Shown here: positions 18,231 through 27,443 of the stretch, one piece after another
Layout: every line of letters begins with the position of its first letter
How positions within the stretch are numbered: position 1 is the first letter of the stretch
Position numbers and translations under genes: made by a program
Notes under the pieces: model-generated
Database searches by the model: none
What the model saw: the letters and a program-made list of their open reading frames with translations, nothing else
Told to the model about the DNA's origin: nothing
NCBI RefSeq assembly: GCF_900143535.1
Contig: NZ_FRFA01000006.1
Coordinates: forward strand, 208,280-272,279
From: Tateyamaria sp. Alg231-49
GTDB taxonomy: Bacteria; Pseudomonadota; Alphaproteobacteria; Rhodobacterales; Rhodobacteraceae
Direction: 5' to 3'
Length of the DNA: 64,000 nt

Positions 18231-18475
18231 GTCTTTCGATCATCCTTGCCTGTCTTTGGGCGCTGGCCGCCAACGTGATCGCGATGTTGCCGAGCCGTGA
18301 TCAACATTGGACCAACGCCTATGGCCTGATCGCCATTGGCATCCCGATCCTTGGTTTTGTCACGTGGCAACATGGGCCGTGGGTGGGTCTGCTGCTGCTG
18401 GCAGCGGGCATGAGCGTGCTGCGCTGGCCCGTCATTTACCTGAGCCGCTGGATCAAGGCGCGGATCGTGCGATGA
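18227..18475 (+). CDS. DUF2484 family membrane protein, copy 2
   Basis: This 82-aa protein is a clear paralogue of the gene before it: LACLWALAANVIAMLPSRDQ lines up with the equivalent segment there, and both end in a basic helix after an arginine-rich turn. Three membrane segments are likely. ATGA overlaps join it to both neighbours. Its function is unknown. Confidence 0.8.
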   Translation: MSLSIILACLWALAANVIAMLPSRDQHWTNAYGLIAIGIPILGFVTWQHGPWVGLLLLAAGMSVLRWPVIYLSRWIKARIVR

Positions 18476-18741
18476 TACCGATAGCATTGGCAACGCTGCT
18501 GGTTGGGATTGTCGCCGGATTTGCGCTGGCCCGCCGGTTCATGCTCCGTATCTTGGTGTCACTGGTTCTGGGGTTGATCGGGCTTATTGTGTTGGTGTCG
18601 TGGGCGCCGGCAGAGGCATTGCCCGGGGACGGGTACGCCATGGTCGTTGCCGCGTACCTGATTGCGCCGCCCCTGGCTGCGGGCCTGTTTGGTGGAGCGG
18701 TGTTTGCATGGCTTTTCAGAAATAGAACCAAGACGGCCTGA
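18472..18741 (+). CDS. Small unknown membrane protein
   Basis: The 89-aa product has three hydrophobic segments (about residues 2-19, 24-43 and 55-83) and short basic ends. Its ATG lies inside the preceding gene's stop (ATGA). No family was recognised. It belongs to the same run of coupled small membrane proteins upstream of murB. Confidence 0.75.
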   Translation: MIPIALATLLVGIVAGFALARRFMLRILVSLVLGLIGLIVLVSWAPAEALPGDGYAMVVAAYLIAPPLAAGLFGGAVFAWLFRNRTKTA

Positions 18742-18787
18742 GTTGCAGCAGCGACTGCGGTGCCGCCACCCAAGAAAGCACGTTTTG

Positions 18788-18965
18788 ATGTCCTCTTACA
18801 TTACCTACGTCCTGAGCGCGGCCATCGCATGCTTTGGGATTGCGCGCGCGCGCTTTTGGCTGGACTGGAGCCTTTGTATTGGCGGCCATTGTCGGCGCAA
18901 CAGCTGTTGCCAAAAGGCGCGCAGCCCTGCAAAGCGCGGGTTCAATGCCTCTTAAGAGCGGATGA
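18788..18965 (+). pseudogene. Small two-segment membrane protein with apparent +1 frameshift before murB
   Basis: From ATG 18788 one frame encodes a plausible first membrane segment (YITYVLSAAIACFGIARAR) and then turns into cysteine- and arginine-rich nonsense. Shifting by one base at the TTTT run (18854-18857), just after an alternating GC tract, gives a second membrane segment (GAFVLAAIVGATAVAKRRAA) and a natural end. The TGA at 18963-18965 overlaps the murB ATG at 18962 as ATGA, like the junctions before it. Removing one T would give an intact protein of about 58 aa. A sequencing error, a mutation or programmed slippage would all fit. Confidence 0.55.
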
Positions 18966-19897
18966 TCGTGATGAACGGCACAGGTATTCCAGATGTGCGC
19001 GGCAGTCTGACTGCACACAAAGACCTTTCGACCCTCACGTGGCTGCGCGTTGGTGGCCCTGCGGATTGGCTGTTGCAACCGGCCGACGTCCAAGACCTGT
19101 CGGACTTTCTGAAAGCGCTGGGCCTGGACGTGCCCGTGTTTCCGATGGGGGTGGGCAGCAACCTGATCGTGCGCGACGGAGGTTTGCGCGCTGTGGTGGT
19201 CCGGCTGGGGCGCGGGTTTAACGAGATCAAGGTGGACGGTGACATGGTCACCGCGGGGGCGGCTGCATTGGATGCCCATGTGGCGCGTCGTGCGGCGGAC
19301 GCGGGCGTCGATCTTACGTTTTTGCGCACAATCCCCGGCACACTTGGCGGTGCGGTGCGCATGAACGCCGGGTGCTACGGCAGTTATACGGCCGATGTTT
19401 TCCATTCGGCGCAGGTGGTGTTGCGCGACGGGACCATCACGACACTGGCCCCCGCAGATATGAATTTTCGCTATCGGCAAAGCGATTTGCCGACAGGCGC
19501 GGTGTTGACCTCAGTAACCTTACGCGCGCCTTTGGGCGATCCGGCACACCTGAATGCCCGGATGGCGGATCAACTGGCCAAGCGGGATGCGACCCAGCCG
19601 ACCAAGGACCGAAGTGCAGGATCAACCTTTCGCAATCCGGCGGGGTTTTCATCGACAGGGCGTGCTGACGATGTCCATGATCTGAAGGCATGGAAGGTCA
19701 TTGATGATGCAGGCATGCGGGGCGCGACCCGTGGTGGCGCACAAATGAGCGAAAAACACTCCAACTTCCTCATCAACACTGGCGGGGCCAGTGCTGCCGA
19801 CCTTGAAGGATTAGGGGAGGAAGTGCGAAAAAAGGTTTACGATTCAAGCGGTATCACGCTAGAATGGGAAATCATGCGGATCGGCGAACCGGGCTAG
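18962..19897 (+). CDS. murB: UDP-N-acetylenolpyruvoylglucosamine reductase MurB
   Basis: MurB is the FAD- and NADPH-dependent reductase that makes UDP-MurNAc. The 311-aa protein has [23 protein letters not shown] and [17 protein letters not shown] in the FAD domain, then AGSTFRNP with the proton-donor serine and the conserved Glu in SEKHSNFL. Start 18962 is favoured because it overlaps the upstream stop as ATGA; ATG 18971 is the alternative. Confidence 0.96.
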   Translation: MIVMNGTGIPDVRGSLTAHKDLSTLTWLRVGGPADWLLQPADVQDLSDFLKALGLDVPVFPMGVGSNLIVRDGGLRAVVVRLGRGFNEIKVDGDMVTAGAAALDAHVARRAADAGVDLTFLRTIPGTLGGAVRMNAGCYGSYTADVFHSAQVVLRDGTITTLAPADMNFRYRQSDLPTGAVLTSVTLRAPLGDPAHLNARMADQLAKRDATQPTKDRSAGSTFRNPAGFSSTGRADDVHDLKAWKVIDDAGMRGATRGGAQMSEKHSNFLINTGGASAADLEGLGEEVRKKVYDSSGITLEWEIMRIGEPG

Positions 19898-19929
19898 GTT
19901 TCATGAGCGCAGATGGGCCGGAAAAAACG

Positions 19930-19986
19930 ATTAAAATAACGGCATTATATACGAGGGTCCGCTAAAGGACCCCGAAAAGAGAGCAC
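19930..19986 (+). promoter_or_regulatory. ddl leader with possible promoter and hairpin
   Basis: The 89-bp murB-ddl gap is AT-rich (ttaaaataac, cattatata around 19943-19951), as expected of a promoter. It then has GGGTCC at 19955-19960 pairing with GGACCC at 19967-19972 across a 6-nt loop. The hairpin sits just upstream of the ddl ribosome binding region (gaaaagagag). Confidence 0.35.
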
Positions 19987-20913
19987 ATGGCGGGTCAGTC
20001 GAGCAGGACGACTCCGAAAGTGGCGGTATTGATGGGTGGCCCCTCGGCTGAGCGTGAGGTGTCGCTGTCTAGTGGGACATCGTGCGCTGCCGCGCTGCGG
20101 AGTTTGGATACATACGAAGTGGTCGAGGTCGATGCGGGCCGCGACCTTGCTGCCGTTTTGGTGGCAGAGCGCCCTGACGCTGTTCTCAATTGCCTGCATG
20201 GGCGTTGGGGCGAAGATGGCTGTGTGCAGGGGCTTTTGGAGTGGCTTGGCATTCCTTATTCGCATTCCGGCGTTCTGTCTTCGGCTTTGGCGATGGACAA
20301 GCAGCGCACCAAGGTCGTCTACCGTGCGGCAGGCCTGCCGGTTGTCGACAGCATCATCGCACCCGCAGATGAGGTGCGCCGTGCCCACGTGATGTCGACC
20401 CCTTATGTGGTCAAACCCAACAATGAAGGGTCCAGTGTCGGCGTTTACCTTGTCAATGACGGGGCCAACGGCCCGCCGCAGCTGAGCGCGGACATGCCCG
20501 ACGAGGTGATGGTCGAAGCCTTTGCCCCCGGGCGCGAGTTGACCACCACGGTTATGGGCGCGCGCCCCCTTGGGGTTACGGATATCCTGACCGATGGCTG
20601 GTATGACTATGATGCCAAGTACAAACCGGGCGGCTCACGCCATGTGATCCCGGCGGATGTGCCCAATGAAATTACAGAATTATGCCTCGATTATGCGGTC
20701 CGTGCCCATAACGCCCTTGGGTGCCGGGGTGTCAGCCGTACGGATTATCGCTGGGATGAAAGCAAGGGGGCGGCTGGCCTTATCCTGCTTGAAACCAACA
20801 CACAGCCCGGCATGACCCCCACGTCGCTGACGCCGGAACAGGCACAGGCGGCGGGCATCTCATTTCCTGAACTATGTGCGTGGATGGTGGAGGATGCGTC
20901 TTGCCACAGATGA
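19987..20913 (+). CDS. ddl: D-alanine--D-alanine ligase
   Basis: Ddl makes the D-Ala-D-Ala dipeptide used by MurF. The 308-aa ATP-grasp protein has [15 protein letters not shown] at the N terminus, [15 protein letters not shown], the [17 protein letters not shown]-binding segment and [18 protein letters not shown] at the C-terminal metal site. The purine-rich aaaagagag precedes the ATG. Its stop overlaps ftsQ as ATGA. Confidence 0.96.
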   Translation: MAGQSSRTTPKVAVLMGGPSAEREVSLSSGTSCAAALRSLDTYEVVEVDAGRDLAAVLVAERPDAVLNCLHGRWGEDGCVQGLLEWLGIPYSHSGVLSSALAMDKQRTKVVYRAAGLPVVDSIIAPADEVRRAHVMSTPYVVKPNNEGSSVGVYLVNDGANGPPQLSADMPDEVMVEAFAPGRELTTTVMGARPLGVTDILTDGWYDYDAKYKPGGSRHVIPADVPNEITELCLDYAVRAHNALGCRGVSRTDYRWDESKGAAGLILLETNTQPGMTPTSLTPEQAQAAGISFPELCAWMVEDASCHR

Positions 20914-21767
20914 ACCGTCGATCTGATCCGGCCCCGTCGCGGTGGTCATGGCGTATGCAGCGCCTTATGCTCACGCCGCTTTTCCGGTTTGGGCTGCGCG
21001 CTGGTTTGCCCTTTGCCGTGACGTTGAGCGCGGCCACGTGGTTCTTGTCCGACCCGAAGAACCAGGCAGCCATCCAGGCCACTGTTGCAGAGGCGCGTGC
21101 AGCCATCGAAGAACGGCCTGAGTTCATGGTGAACCTAATGGCCATTGATGGGGGCGACGGTGATCTGGATGCTGCGATCCGTCAGGCCTTGCCGCTGGAT
21201 TTCCCGGTCTCGTCCTTTGATCTGGATCCCAACGCCATGCGGGCCCGTATCCTTGAAATGCCGCCCATCAAAGAGGCAAGTGTACGCATCCGCCCCGGCG
21301 GTGTGCTGCAAGTGGATATCACACCGCGTGTGCCGGTCGCGATCTGGCGCACAGCTGAGGGGTTAAGTCTGATTGATGACACGGGCGCAAAAGTTGGTCT
21401 GATCGACCGGCGTGGTTTGCGCCCCGATTTGCCCGTGATCGCGGGCGAGGGTGCTCCTGAGCATGTGGGCGAAGCTTTGGCCCTGATGGAGGCGGGTGCG
21501 CCCTTGGGGACCCGTTTGCGTGGGCTTGTTCGTCTTGGGGATCGCCGGTGGGACGTGGTGCTGGACCGAAATCAACGCATCCTTTTGCCGGCCTCCAGGG
21601 CGGTGCGCGCGCTGGAACGCGCGTTGGCCCTTGATGCTGTGGATGAGATCCTGGCGCGGGATGTTGCCCGTGTCGACCTGCGCCTGTCTGATCGCCCAAC
21701 TGTCCGTATGAACGCCAGCGCCACCGAAGAATGGTGGCGCATCCGGCAAATGAATTCCAAACAATGA
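20910..21767 (+). CDS. ftsQ: Cell division protein FtsQ
   Basis: FtsQ links FtsB/FtsL to the rest of the divisome. ATG 20910 is chosen because it overlaps the ddl stop as ATGA, giving 285 aa. A basic cytoplasmic tail is followed by one membrane segment (about residues 29-47), then the POTRA domain ([36 protein letters not shown]) and the beta domain. Confidence 0.93.
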   Translation: MNRRSDPAPSRWSWRMQRLMLTPLFRFGLRAGLPFAVTLSAATWFLSDPKNQAAIQATVAEARAAIEERPEFMVNLMAIDGGDGDLDAAIRQALPLDFPVSSFDLDPNAMRARILEMPPIKEASVRIRPGGVLQVDITPRVPVAIWRTAEGLSLIDDTGAKVGLIDRRGLRPDLPVIAGEGAPEHVGEALALMEAGAPLGTRLRGLVRLGDRRWDVVLDRNQRILLPASRAVRALERALALDAVDEILARDVARVDLRLSDRPTVRMNASATEEWWRIRQMNSKQ

Positions 21768-21776
21768 GTGGCCTCA

Positions 21777-23111
21777 ATGACTGACCTATATCAAAACCAA
21801 CGCAGCATGCGGAATATGCGCAAGATCGCCATGCAGCGAGGCGTTGTGGCCATTCTGGACGTGGGCAGTTCGAAAATCGCCTGCCTTGTTCTGCGGTTTG
21901 ACGGCACGACCAAGCTGGGCGAAGAGGGCGAGATTGGCTCGCTCGCCGGACAATCGGGTTTCCGTGTTATTGGCGCTGCCACCACGCGGTCACGCGGCGT
22001 CCGCTTTGGCGAGATTTGTGCGATGCAGGAAACCGAACGGGCCATTCGCACGGCCCTGCAGGCCGCACAAAAGATGGCCGGGATCCGTGTGGATCATGTG
22101 ATCGCATGCTTTGGCGGCGCGGAGCCGCGCAGCTATGGTTTGGACGCACAAGTGCAGTTGGACGGGCAGATGGTGTCCGAACAGGATGTGGCCCAAGTGC
22201 TGGCGCGCTGCGACGTGCCGGATTACGGCGAGGGGCGCGAGGTGCTGCACGCGCAACCTGTGAACTTTGCGCTGGATCACCGGTCTGGCCTGTCTGACCC
22301 TCGTGGGCAGCTGGGCAACGAGTTGGCTGTGGACATGCATATGCTGACCGTTGATGCCGCCGCTGTGCAGCATCTGGCCCACTGTATCAAACGCTGCGAT
22401 CTGGAACTGGCTGGTATTGCGTCGTCCGCTTATGTGTCGGGCATTGCGTCGCTGGTTGAGGATGAACAGGAGCTTGGTGCGGCCTGTATCGATATGGGGG
22501 GCGGGTCCACTGGCGTGTCCATCTTTATCAAGAAGCACATGATTTTTGCTGATGCGGTGCGCATGGGTGGGGATCATGTGACCTCTGACATCTCCATGGG
22601 ATTGCAGGTGCCGATGGCTAATGCCGAACGGATCAAGACGTTCTATGGCGGTGTGCACGCGACCGGTATGGATGACCGCGAGATGATCGAGATTGGTGGC
22701 GATTCCGGCGATTACGAACACGACCGCCGGACGGCCAGCCGCGCCGAGTTGATTGGGATTATGCGCCCGCGTGTGGAAGAGATTTTGGAAGAAGTGCGTC
22801 TGCGTCTGGACGCCGCTGGATTTGACCACCTGCCCAGCCAGCAGATCGTGCTGACGGGTGGGGGCAGCCAAATCCCCGGTCTTGACGGTCTTGCCAGCAA
22901 GATTTTGGGCCAGCAAGTGCGTCTGGGACGCCCCTTGCGGGTGCACGGTCTGCCGCAGGCCGCGACCGGGCCTTCGTTTGCGTCGGCTGTGGGGCTGGCG
23001 CTGTTTGCGGCCCATCCACAGGACGAATGGTGGGATTTTGACATCCCCCATGACCGCCATTCGGCGCGCAGCTTGCGCCGCGCGGTCAAATGGTTCCGCG
23101 AAAACTGGTAA
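21777..23111 (+). CDS. ftsA: Cell division protein FtsA
   Basis: FtsA is the actin-like protein that anchors FtsZ to the membrane. From ATG 21777 it has 444 aa; a GTG at 21768 directly after the ftsQ stop is possible. Phosphate-1 loop AILDVGSSKIACLVL (about 25-39), phosphate-2 segment CIDMGGGSTGVSIF and the adenosine segment VLTGGGSQIPGL are present. The C-terminal helix ARSLRRAVKWFRENW fits the membrane-targeting amphipathic helix. Confidence 0.96.
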   Translation: MTDLYQNQRSMRNMRKIAMQRGVVAILDVGSSKIACLVLRFDGTTKLGEEGEIGSLAGQSGFRVIGAATTRSRGVRFGEICAMQETERAIRTALQAAQKMAGIRVDHVIACFGGAEPRSYGLDAQVQLDGQMVSEQDVAQVLARCDVPDYGEGREVLHAQPVNFALDHRSGLSDPRGQLGNELAVDMHMLTVDAAAVQHLAHCIKRCDLELAGIASSAYVSGIASLVEDEQELGAACIDMGGGSTGVSIFIKKHMIFADAVRMGGDHVTSDISMGLQVPMANAERIKTFYGGVHATGMDDREMIEIGGDSGDYEHDRRTASRAELIGIMRPRVEEILEEVRLRLDAAGFDHLPSQQIVLTGGGSQIPGLDGLASKILGQQVRLGRPLRVHGLPQAATGPSFASAVGLALFAAHPQDEWWDFDIPHDRHSARSLRRAVKWFRENW

Positions 23112-23579
23112 TCTGAAATCAGATCGCAGACTTGGCTTGTTTCTATTGAGTCTCGTGGACCTGCGCCGGGTCTTGGCTGGGGGGCTGAACTGGCCACTGC
23201 CACGCGTCGTGCGGCACACATTTTCAGACATCGAATCGCTTGGGTTTTTGCGTGATTTCGCATAGACTTATGAACAAGGCCCAAGAGAGGCCCGGCGGCA
23301 CTGTCGAGCAGTAGCCCCAGATTTTTAATCTACCATTGCGTGTGTTTCGCAATGCGTCTGGCGTGGGTCGTGAACCTGCGTGCGTGGTAGCTTTGTCTTG
23401 TAAGCCCCCCACATCTGGCTATTTTTGCCAAATCACGTGTGCACTGGCAAAGCACCGCCTATATTTTGTAGGGAAAATGCGTTTTTTAAGTGACCTTCGC
23501 GCCACGGAGCGTTAGGATTGGCGAAATTTAGGCACAAAAACACCCGCGAACGCGGCAAACATACAGGTGGAATTGACCC
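23112..23579 (+). other. ftsA-ftsZ intergenic region, probable ftsZ promoter
   Basis: This 468-bp gap has no credible gene. It contains a 7-bp hairpin CATTGCG/CGCAATG (23334-23354) and an AT-rich stretch from about 23419 to 23490 that could hold the ftsZ promoter. I could not fix -35/-10 boxes, and no TTAA-N7-TTAA CtrA motif was found. Confidence 0.5.
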
Positions 23580-25220
23580 ATGACGCTGAACCTCACGATG
23601 CCCGGCAATGAAGAGCTGAAACCCCGGATCACGGTCTTTGGTGTTGGGGGTGCGGGCGGCAATGCGGTCAACAACATGATCGAAAAGGCACTGGACGGTG
23701 TTGAATTCGTTGTTGCCAACACCGACGCTCAGGCGCTGCAGCAATCTGCCGCCGCCAACCGGGTGCAATTGGGCATCAAAGTCACCGAAGGTTTGGGGGC
23801 AGGGGCCCGCGCAACAGTAGGCGCCGCCGCCGCCGAAGAAAGCATCGAACAGATCGTTGACCACCTTGCCGGTGCGCACATGTGTTTCATCACCGCAGGC
23901 ATGGGCGGGGGCACTGGGACGGGTGCTGCGCCGATCATTGCGCAAGCCGCGCGTGAACTTGGTGTGCTGACCGTTGGTGTTGTCACCAAGCCCTTCCAGT
24001 TCGAAGGCGCCAAGCGGATGAAGCAGGCCGAAGACGGTGTCGAGGCCCTGCAAAAGATGGTCGACACGCTGATCATCATTCCCAACCAGAACCTGTTCCG
24101 TCTTGCCAACGAAAAGACAACCTTTACCGAAGCGTTCTCGTTGGCCGATGACGTCCTGTACCAAGGTGTGAAGGGTGTGACTGACCTGATGGTGCGCCCT
24201 GGCCTGATCAACCTCGACTTTGCTGATGTTCGCGCCGTGATGGACGAGATGGGCAAAGCCATGATGGGCACAGGTGAGGCGGAAGGCGAAGATCGCGCCA
24301 TTCAGGCCGCTGAAAAAGCCATCGCAAACCCGCTGCTGGACGAGATTTCCCTGCGCGGTGCCAAGGGCGTGCTGATCAACATCACCGGTGCCCACGACCT
24401 GACCCTGTTCGAACTGGACGAGGCGGCCAACCGTATCCGCGAAGAAGTTGATCCAGAGGCCAACATCATCGTCGGCTCGACACTGGATACCGCCATGGAA
24501 GGTATGATGCGTGTAAGCGTTGTGGCCACTGGCATCGACGCCACGGACGTTCAGTCTGATATGCCGGTCCCGCGCCGGTCGATGGCGGCCCCGCTGCCTG
24601 CGTCCTTTTCGGCGGATGAGCCCGAAGACGCGGCTGCACCCGCGCCAACCCCGACGCCTGAAGCAACGCCTGCTCCTGTGGCCGCTACCGCAGAAGAGCC
24701 AACTCTGTTTGAAGAGTTGGATGTGACTCAGGCGGCTGCTGTCGATATGGCCGAAGATATCTTTGCCGAAGAAGTCGCACCCGCAGCAACGGACGACGAT
24801 CTGCCACCGCCAGCCTATCAGCCGGCAGTGGCGGCGTTTGAGCCAACGCCAGAGCCCGAAACCTTTGTCGCGCCACGTGCGCCAGCTCCCGGCACTCCGT
24901 CGCCAGAGGCGCTGGCCCGTCTGCAGGCTGCCACCCGAAAGGCCGCACCTCATCGCGCTCCTTTGGTCCCTGAAGAGGCGCCCGCAGCAGCCCCGGCCGC
25001 AGCAGGTGAAAAGCCGCGTTTTGGTATCAATTCCCTGATCGGGCGCATGACAGGCAGCAACGAATCCGCTGGTGGAGAGGCGCGCCCGGCGCGCCAGCAG
25101 CCCCCGGTTCAGACGGGTGCCGCGACAGCACCAGCCCCTGCGCCAAAGCCTGCTGAGGCGGTTGACCCGGACCAGGAACGGATTGAAATCCCGGCCTTCC
25201 TGCGCCGTCAAGCGAACTGA
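23580..25220 (+). CDS. ftsZ: Cell division GTPase FtsZ
   Basis: The 546-aa tubulin homologue forms the Z ring. [12 protein letters not shown] (about 22-33), the tubulin signature [10 protein letters not shown] (about 109-118) and the [12 protein letters not shown]7 loop are intact. After the globular core comes a long Ala/Pro/Glu-rich linker (about 330-530), longer than in enteric FtsZ but usual for alphaproteobacteria. The conserved tail [12 protein letters not shown] binds FtsA and other partners. Confidence 0.98.
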   Translation: MTLNLTMPGNEELKPRITVFGVGGAGGNAVNNMIEKALDGVEFVVANTDAQALQQSAAANRVQLGIKVTEGLGAGARATVGAAAAEESIEQIVDHLAGAHMCFITAGMGGGTGTGAAPIIAQAARELGVLTVGVVTKPFQFEGAKRMKQAEDGVEALQKMVDTLIIIPNQNLFRLANEKTTFTEAFSLADDVLYQGVKGVTDLMVRPGLINLDFADVRAVMDEMGKAMMGTGEAEGEDRAIQAAEKAIANPLLDEISLRGAKGVLINITGAHDLTLFELDEAANRIREEVDPEANIIVGSTLDTAMEGMMRVSVVATGIDATDVQSDMPVPRRSMAAPLPASFSADEPEDAAAPAPTPTPEATPAPVAATAEEPTLFEELDVTQAAAVDMAEDIFAEEVAPAATDDDLPPPAYQPAVAAFEPTPEPETFVAPRAPAPGTPSPEALARLQAATRKAAPHRAPLVPEEAPAAAPAAAGEKPRFGINSLIGRMTGSNESAGGEARPARQQPPVQTGAATAPAPAPKPAEAVDPDQERIEIPAFLRRQAN

Positions 25221-25240
25221 TTTATTTTACTTCAAGACAG

Positions 25241-25269
25241 AAAGGGCCGCTGTTTAGCGGCCCTTTTTT
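25241..25269 (+). terminator. Rho-independent terminator after ftsZ
   Basis: AAAGGGCCGC at 25241-25250 pairs with GCGGCCCTTT at 25257-25266 across a 6-nt loop, and the run of T continues to 25269. It lies 20 bp after the ftsZ stop and separates the division genes from lpxC. Confidence 0.9.
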
Positions 25270-25417
25270 CGTTTGAGAACAGCGTGTTGCATGGCCCGAT
25301 TCTCGACACGAAATCCATTGTGTCACGATGTTTCAGACCGTTGCAAAGATTGAGTTGTGTGTCTGGACCCCAGCCCATAGGTCTGTTGCGTAACAAAGGT
25401 GTAACAGGGTGGGCCCA

Positions 25418-26341
25418 GTGCAAGCGACAGTCAAAGGACCAATCACATTTACAGGACGCGGGCTCCATTCTGGCAAGCCTGTACGCCTGACGATTCGTCC
25501 CGCGATGGCTGAGCACGGAATCTGGTTTTGCCGCACAGACATCGAAAATGGCGATACGATGATTCCGGCGCGCTATGACGTCGTGCACCAATCCCCGCTA
25601 TGTACCACGCTTGTGAATGAGGCTGGTGTCAGTGTTGGCACTGTTGAGCATGTCATGGCGGCCCTAGCCGGGTGCGGCGTGCACAATGCGCTGGTTGAGA
25701 TCGACGGCCCCGAAGTGCCGATCCTTGATGGATCCGCTGTGCCGCTTGTGCGCGGCATCATGCACCGCGGCCTGCGTCGTCTTCCTGCCCGCGTCCGCGC
25801 CTTTGAGGTGTTGAAGCCGGTTACAGTCACGCAAGGCGATGCGACCGCGACCATTGCGCCGTCGCCTGTTCTGAAGATCGAATTCCACATTGATTTTGCC
25901 GATGCTGCAATTGGCCGCCAATCCAAGACGCTGAACATGTCCAATGGCAGTTTTGCGCGTGAGTTGAGCGACAGCCGCACGTTCTGCCGCAAGGGCGACG
26001 TTGAAAAGATGCAAGCGAGCGGTCTTGCCTTGGGCGGCACGCCCGGTGTGAACGCAGTTGTTTTTGACGGAGATCACGTGGCCAGCCCCGGTGGCTTGCG
26101 TCATCGGGATGAACCTGTGCGTCACAAGATGTTGGATGCGTTGGGTGACATCGCATTGGCAGGTGCGCCCTTGATCGGACATTATACCGGCGTGCGCGCG
26201 GGTCACACGCTGACCAACCAGTTGCTGCGCAAGTTGTTCGCAACACCCGGTGCGGTACGTATGGTGACATGCGATGCCGACATGGCCGCGCTGTTGCCCG
26301 GTGCGGGCCTTGTCTGGGACGAGATCCCACAAGTCGCCTGA
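25418..26341 (+). CDS. lpxC: UDP-3-O-acyl-N-acetylglucosamine deacetylase LpxC
   Basis: LpxC is the zinc-dependent deacetylase that commits UDP-GlcNAc derivatives to lipid A. GTG 25418 gives the usual N terminus (QATVKGPITFTGRGLHSG) with ggtgg 5 nt upstream; GTG 25409 is an alternative. Zinc and active-site regions are visible: VEHVMAALAGCGVHNA, DSRTFCRKGDVEKM and HKMLDALGDIALAG. Length (307 aa) is normal. Confidence 0.96.
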   Translation: MQATVKGPITFTGRGLHSGKPVRLTIRPAMAEHGIWFCRTDIENGDTMIPARYDVVHQSPLCTTLVNEAGVSVGTVEHVMAALAGCGVHNALVEIDGPEVPILDGSAVPLVRGIMHRGLRRLPARVRAFEVLKPVTVTQGDATATIAPSPVLKIEFHIDFADAAIGRQSKTLNMSNGSFARELSDSRTFCRKGDVEKMQASGLALGGTPGVNAVVFDGDHVASPGGLRHRDEPVRHKMLDALGDIALAGAPLIGHYTGVRAGHTLTNQLLRKLFATPGAVRMVTCDADMAALLPGAGLVWDEIPQVA

Positions 26342-26539
26342 TCCGCTTTGCGGGTTGCCTGGGGCATCATGCGTTCAAAACTTCCAATGACACGAGAAAA
26401 CCGGCACGCTGTTTTGCGCGCGCTTTTCTCAAAACGCCGTGCAGTAAGGCAAATCGGCGTTTTATCCTTCCCTGACTTTGTGTTAAAGAATCTCAAACAG
26501 TCCGAAACAGGGCGGTGTTGAGTGTCGTTGGGGAAAAGC

Positions 26540-27403
26540 ATGAACTGCGGTACATCCATTTTGCGACTGGCAGGCGTACTGGCGCTGACTGGGCTTGTGG
26601 CGGCTTGCGGTTCCGATCGGCCCACGACCGGTAGTTTTCTGAACCAGCAGGAAGTCCCGCTCGAAAGCTTTACACCGCAGCAAATTTTTGAGCGCGGCGA
26701 GTTTGAGCTTGAACAGGACCAACTGAGCGAAGCGGCGTTTTACTTTTCCGAGATTGAGCGGCTTTACCCCTATTCGGACTGGGCGCGGCGCGCGTTGATC
26801 ATGCAGGCCTTTGCGTACCACCGGGATCGTGATTATCCCAATTCACGCTCTTCTGCGCAGCGGTTTATCGACTTCTACCCCGACGATGATGATGCAGCCT
26901 ATGCACAGTATCTGCTGGCGCTCAGCTATTATGATCAGATCGATGAAGTGGGGCGCGACCAAGGTTTGACGTTTCAAGCCCTGCAGTCATTGCGGGAAGT
27001 CATTGAGCGCTATCCTGACAGCGAGTACGCCAAGGCGTCTATCCTGAAATTTGATCTGGCGTTTGATCACCTTGCGGGCAAGGAAATGGAAATTGGTCGC
27101 TATTATCTGCGCCGCGACAACTTTGCCGCCGCAATCAACCGTTTCCGCGTGGTGGTAGAAGACTTTCAGACCACGACCCACACGCCCGAGGCGTTGCACA
27201 GACTGGTCGAGGCCTATCTGTCGCTTGGGTTGACGGATGAAGCGCAATCGGCGGGTGCTATCCTTGGCTACAACTATCAATCGACCGACTGGTATCAGGA
27301 CAGTTTCAAACTGCTGACCGGGCAGGGGCTGGAGCCCCGTGTGCGCGGCGATAACTGGCTGTCACAAACTTACCGTCAGATGATCAAGGGCCGGTGGCTC
27401 TGA
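26540..27403 (+). CDS. bamD: Outer membrane assembly lipoprotein BamD
   Basis: BamD is the essential lipoprotein partner of BamA. ATG 26540 gives a lipoprotein signal peptide with lipobox LVAAC (Cys about residue 23). The mature part is built of tetratricopeptide-like helices (FERGEFELEQDQLSEAAFYF, YPYSDWARRA, YPDSEYAKAS), standard for the YfiO/ComL family. The lpxC-bamD-recN order is common in this group. Confidence 0.93.
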   Translation: MNCGTSILRLAGVLALTGLVAACGSDRPTTGSFLNQQEVPLESFTPQQIFERGEFELEQDQLSEAAFYFSEIERLYPYSDWARRALIMQAFAYHRDRDYPNSRSSAQRFIDFYPDDDDAAYAQYLLALSYYDQIDEVGRDQGLTFQALQSLREVIERYPDSEYAKASILKFDLAFDHLAGKEMEIGRYYLRRDNFAAAINRFRVVVEDFQTTTHTPEALHRLVEAYLSLGLTDEAQSAGAILGYNYQSTDWYQDSFKLLTGQGLEPRVRGDNWLSQTYRQMIKGRWL

Positions 27404-27443
27404 GGTGATGGCAGAGTGAACGCCGCCTTTTGGATGGGCCCTG

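Noticed and set aside
23112..23579. CtrA site controlling ftsZ
   Set aside because: TTAA occurs at about 23325 and 23486, but no TTAA-N7-TTAA pair was found.
27404..27443. LexA (GTTC-N7-GTTC) site upstream of recN
   Set aside because: Only an isolated GAAC is present; no properly spaced repeat was found.
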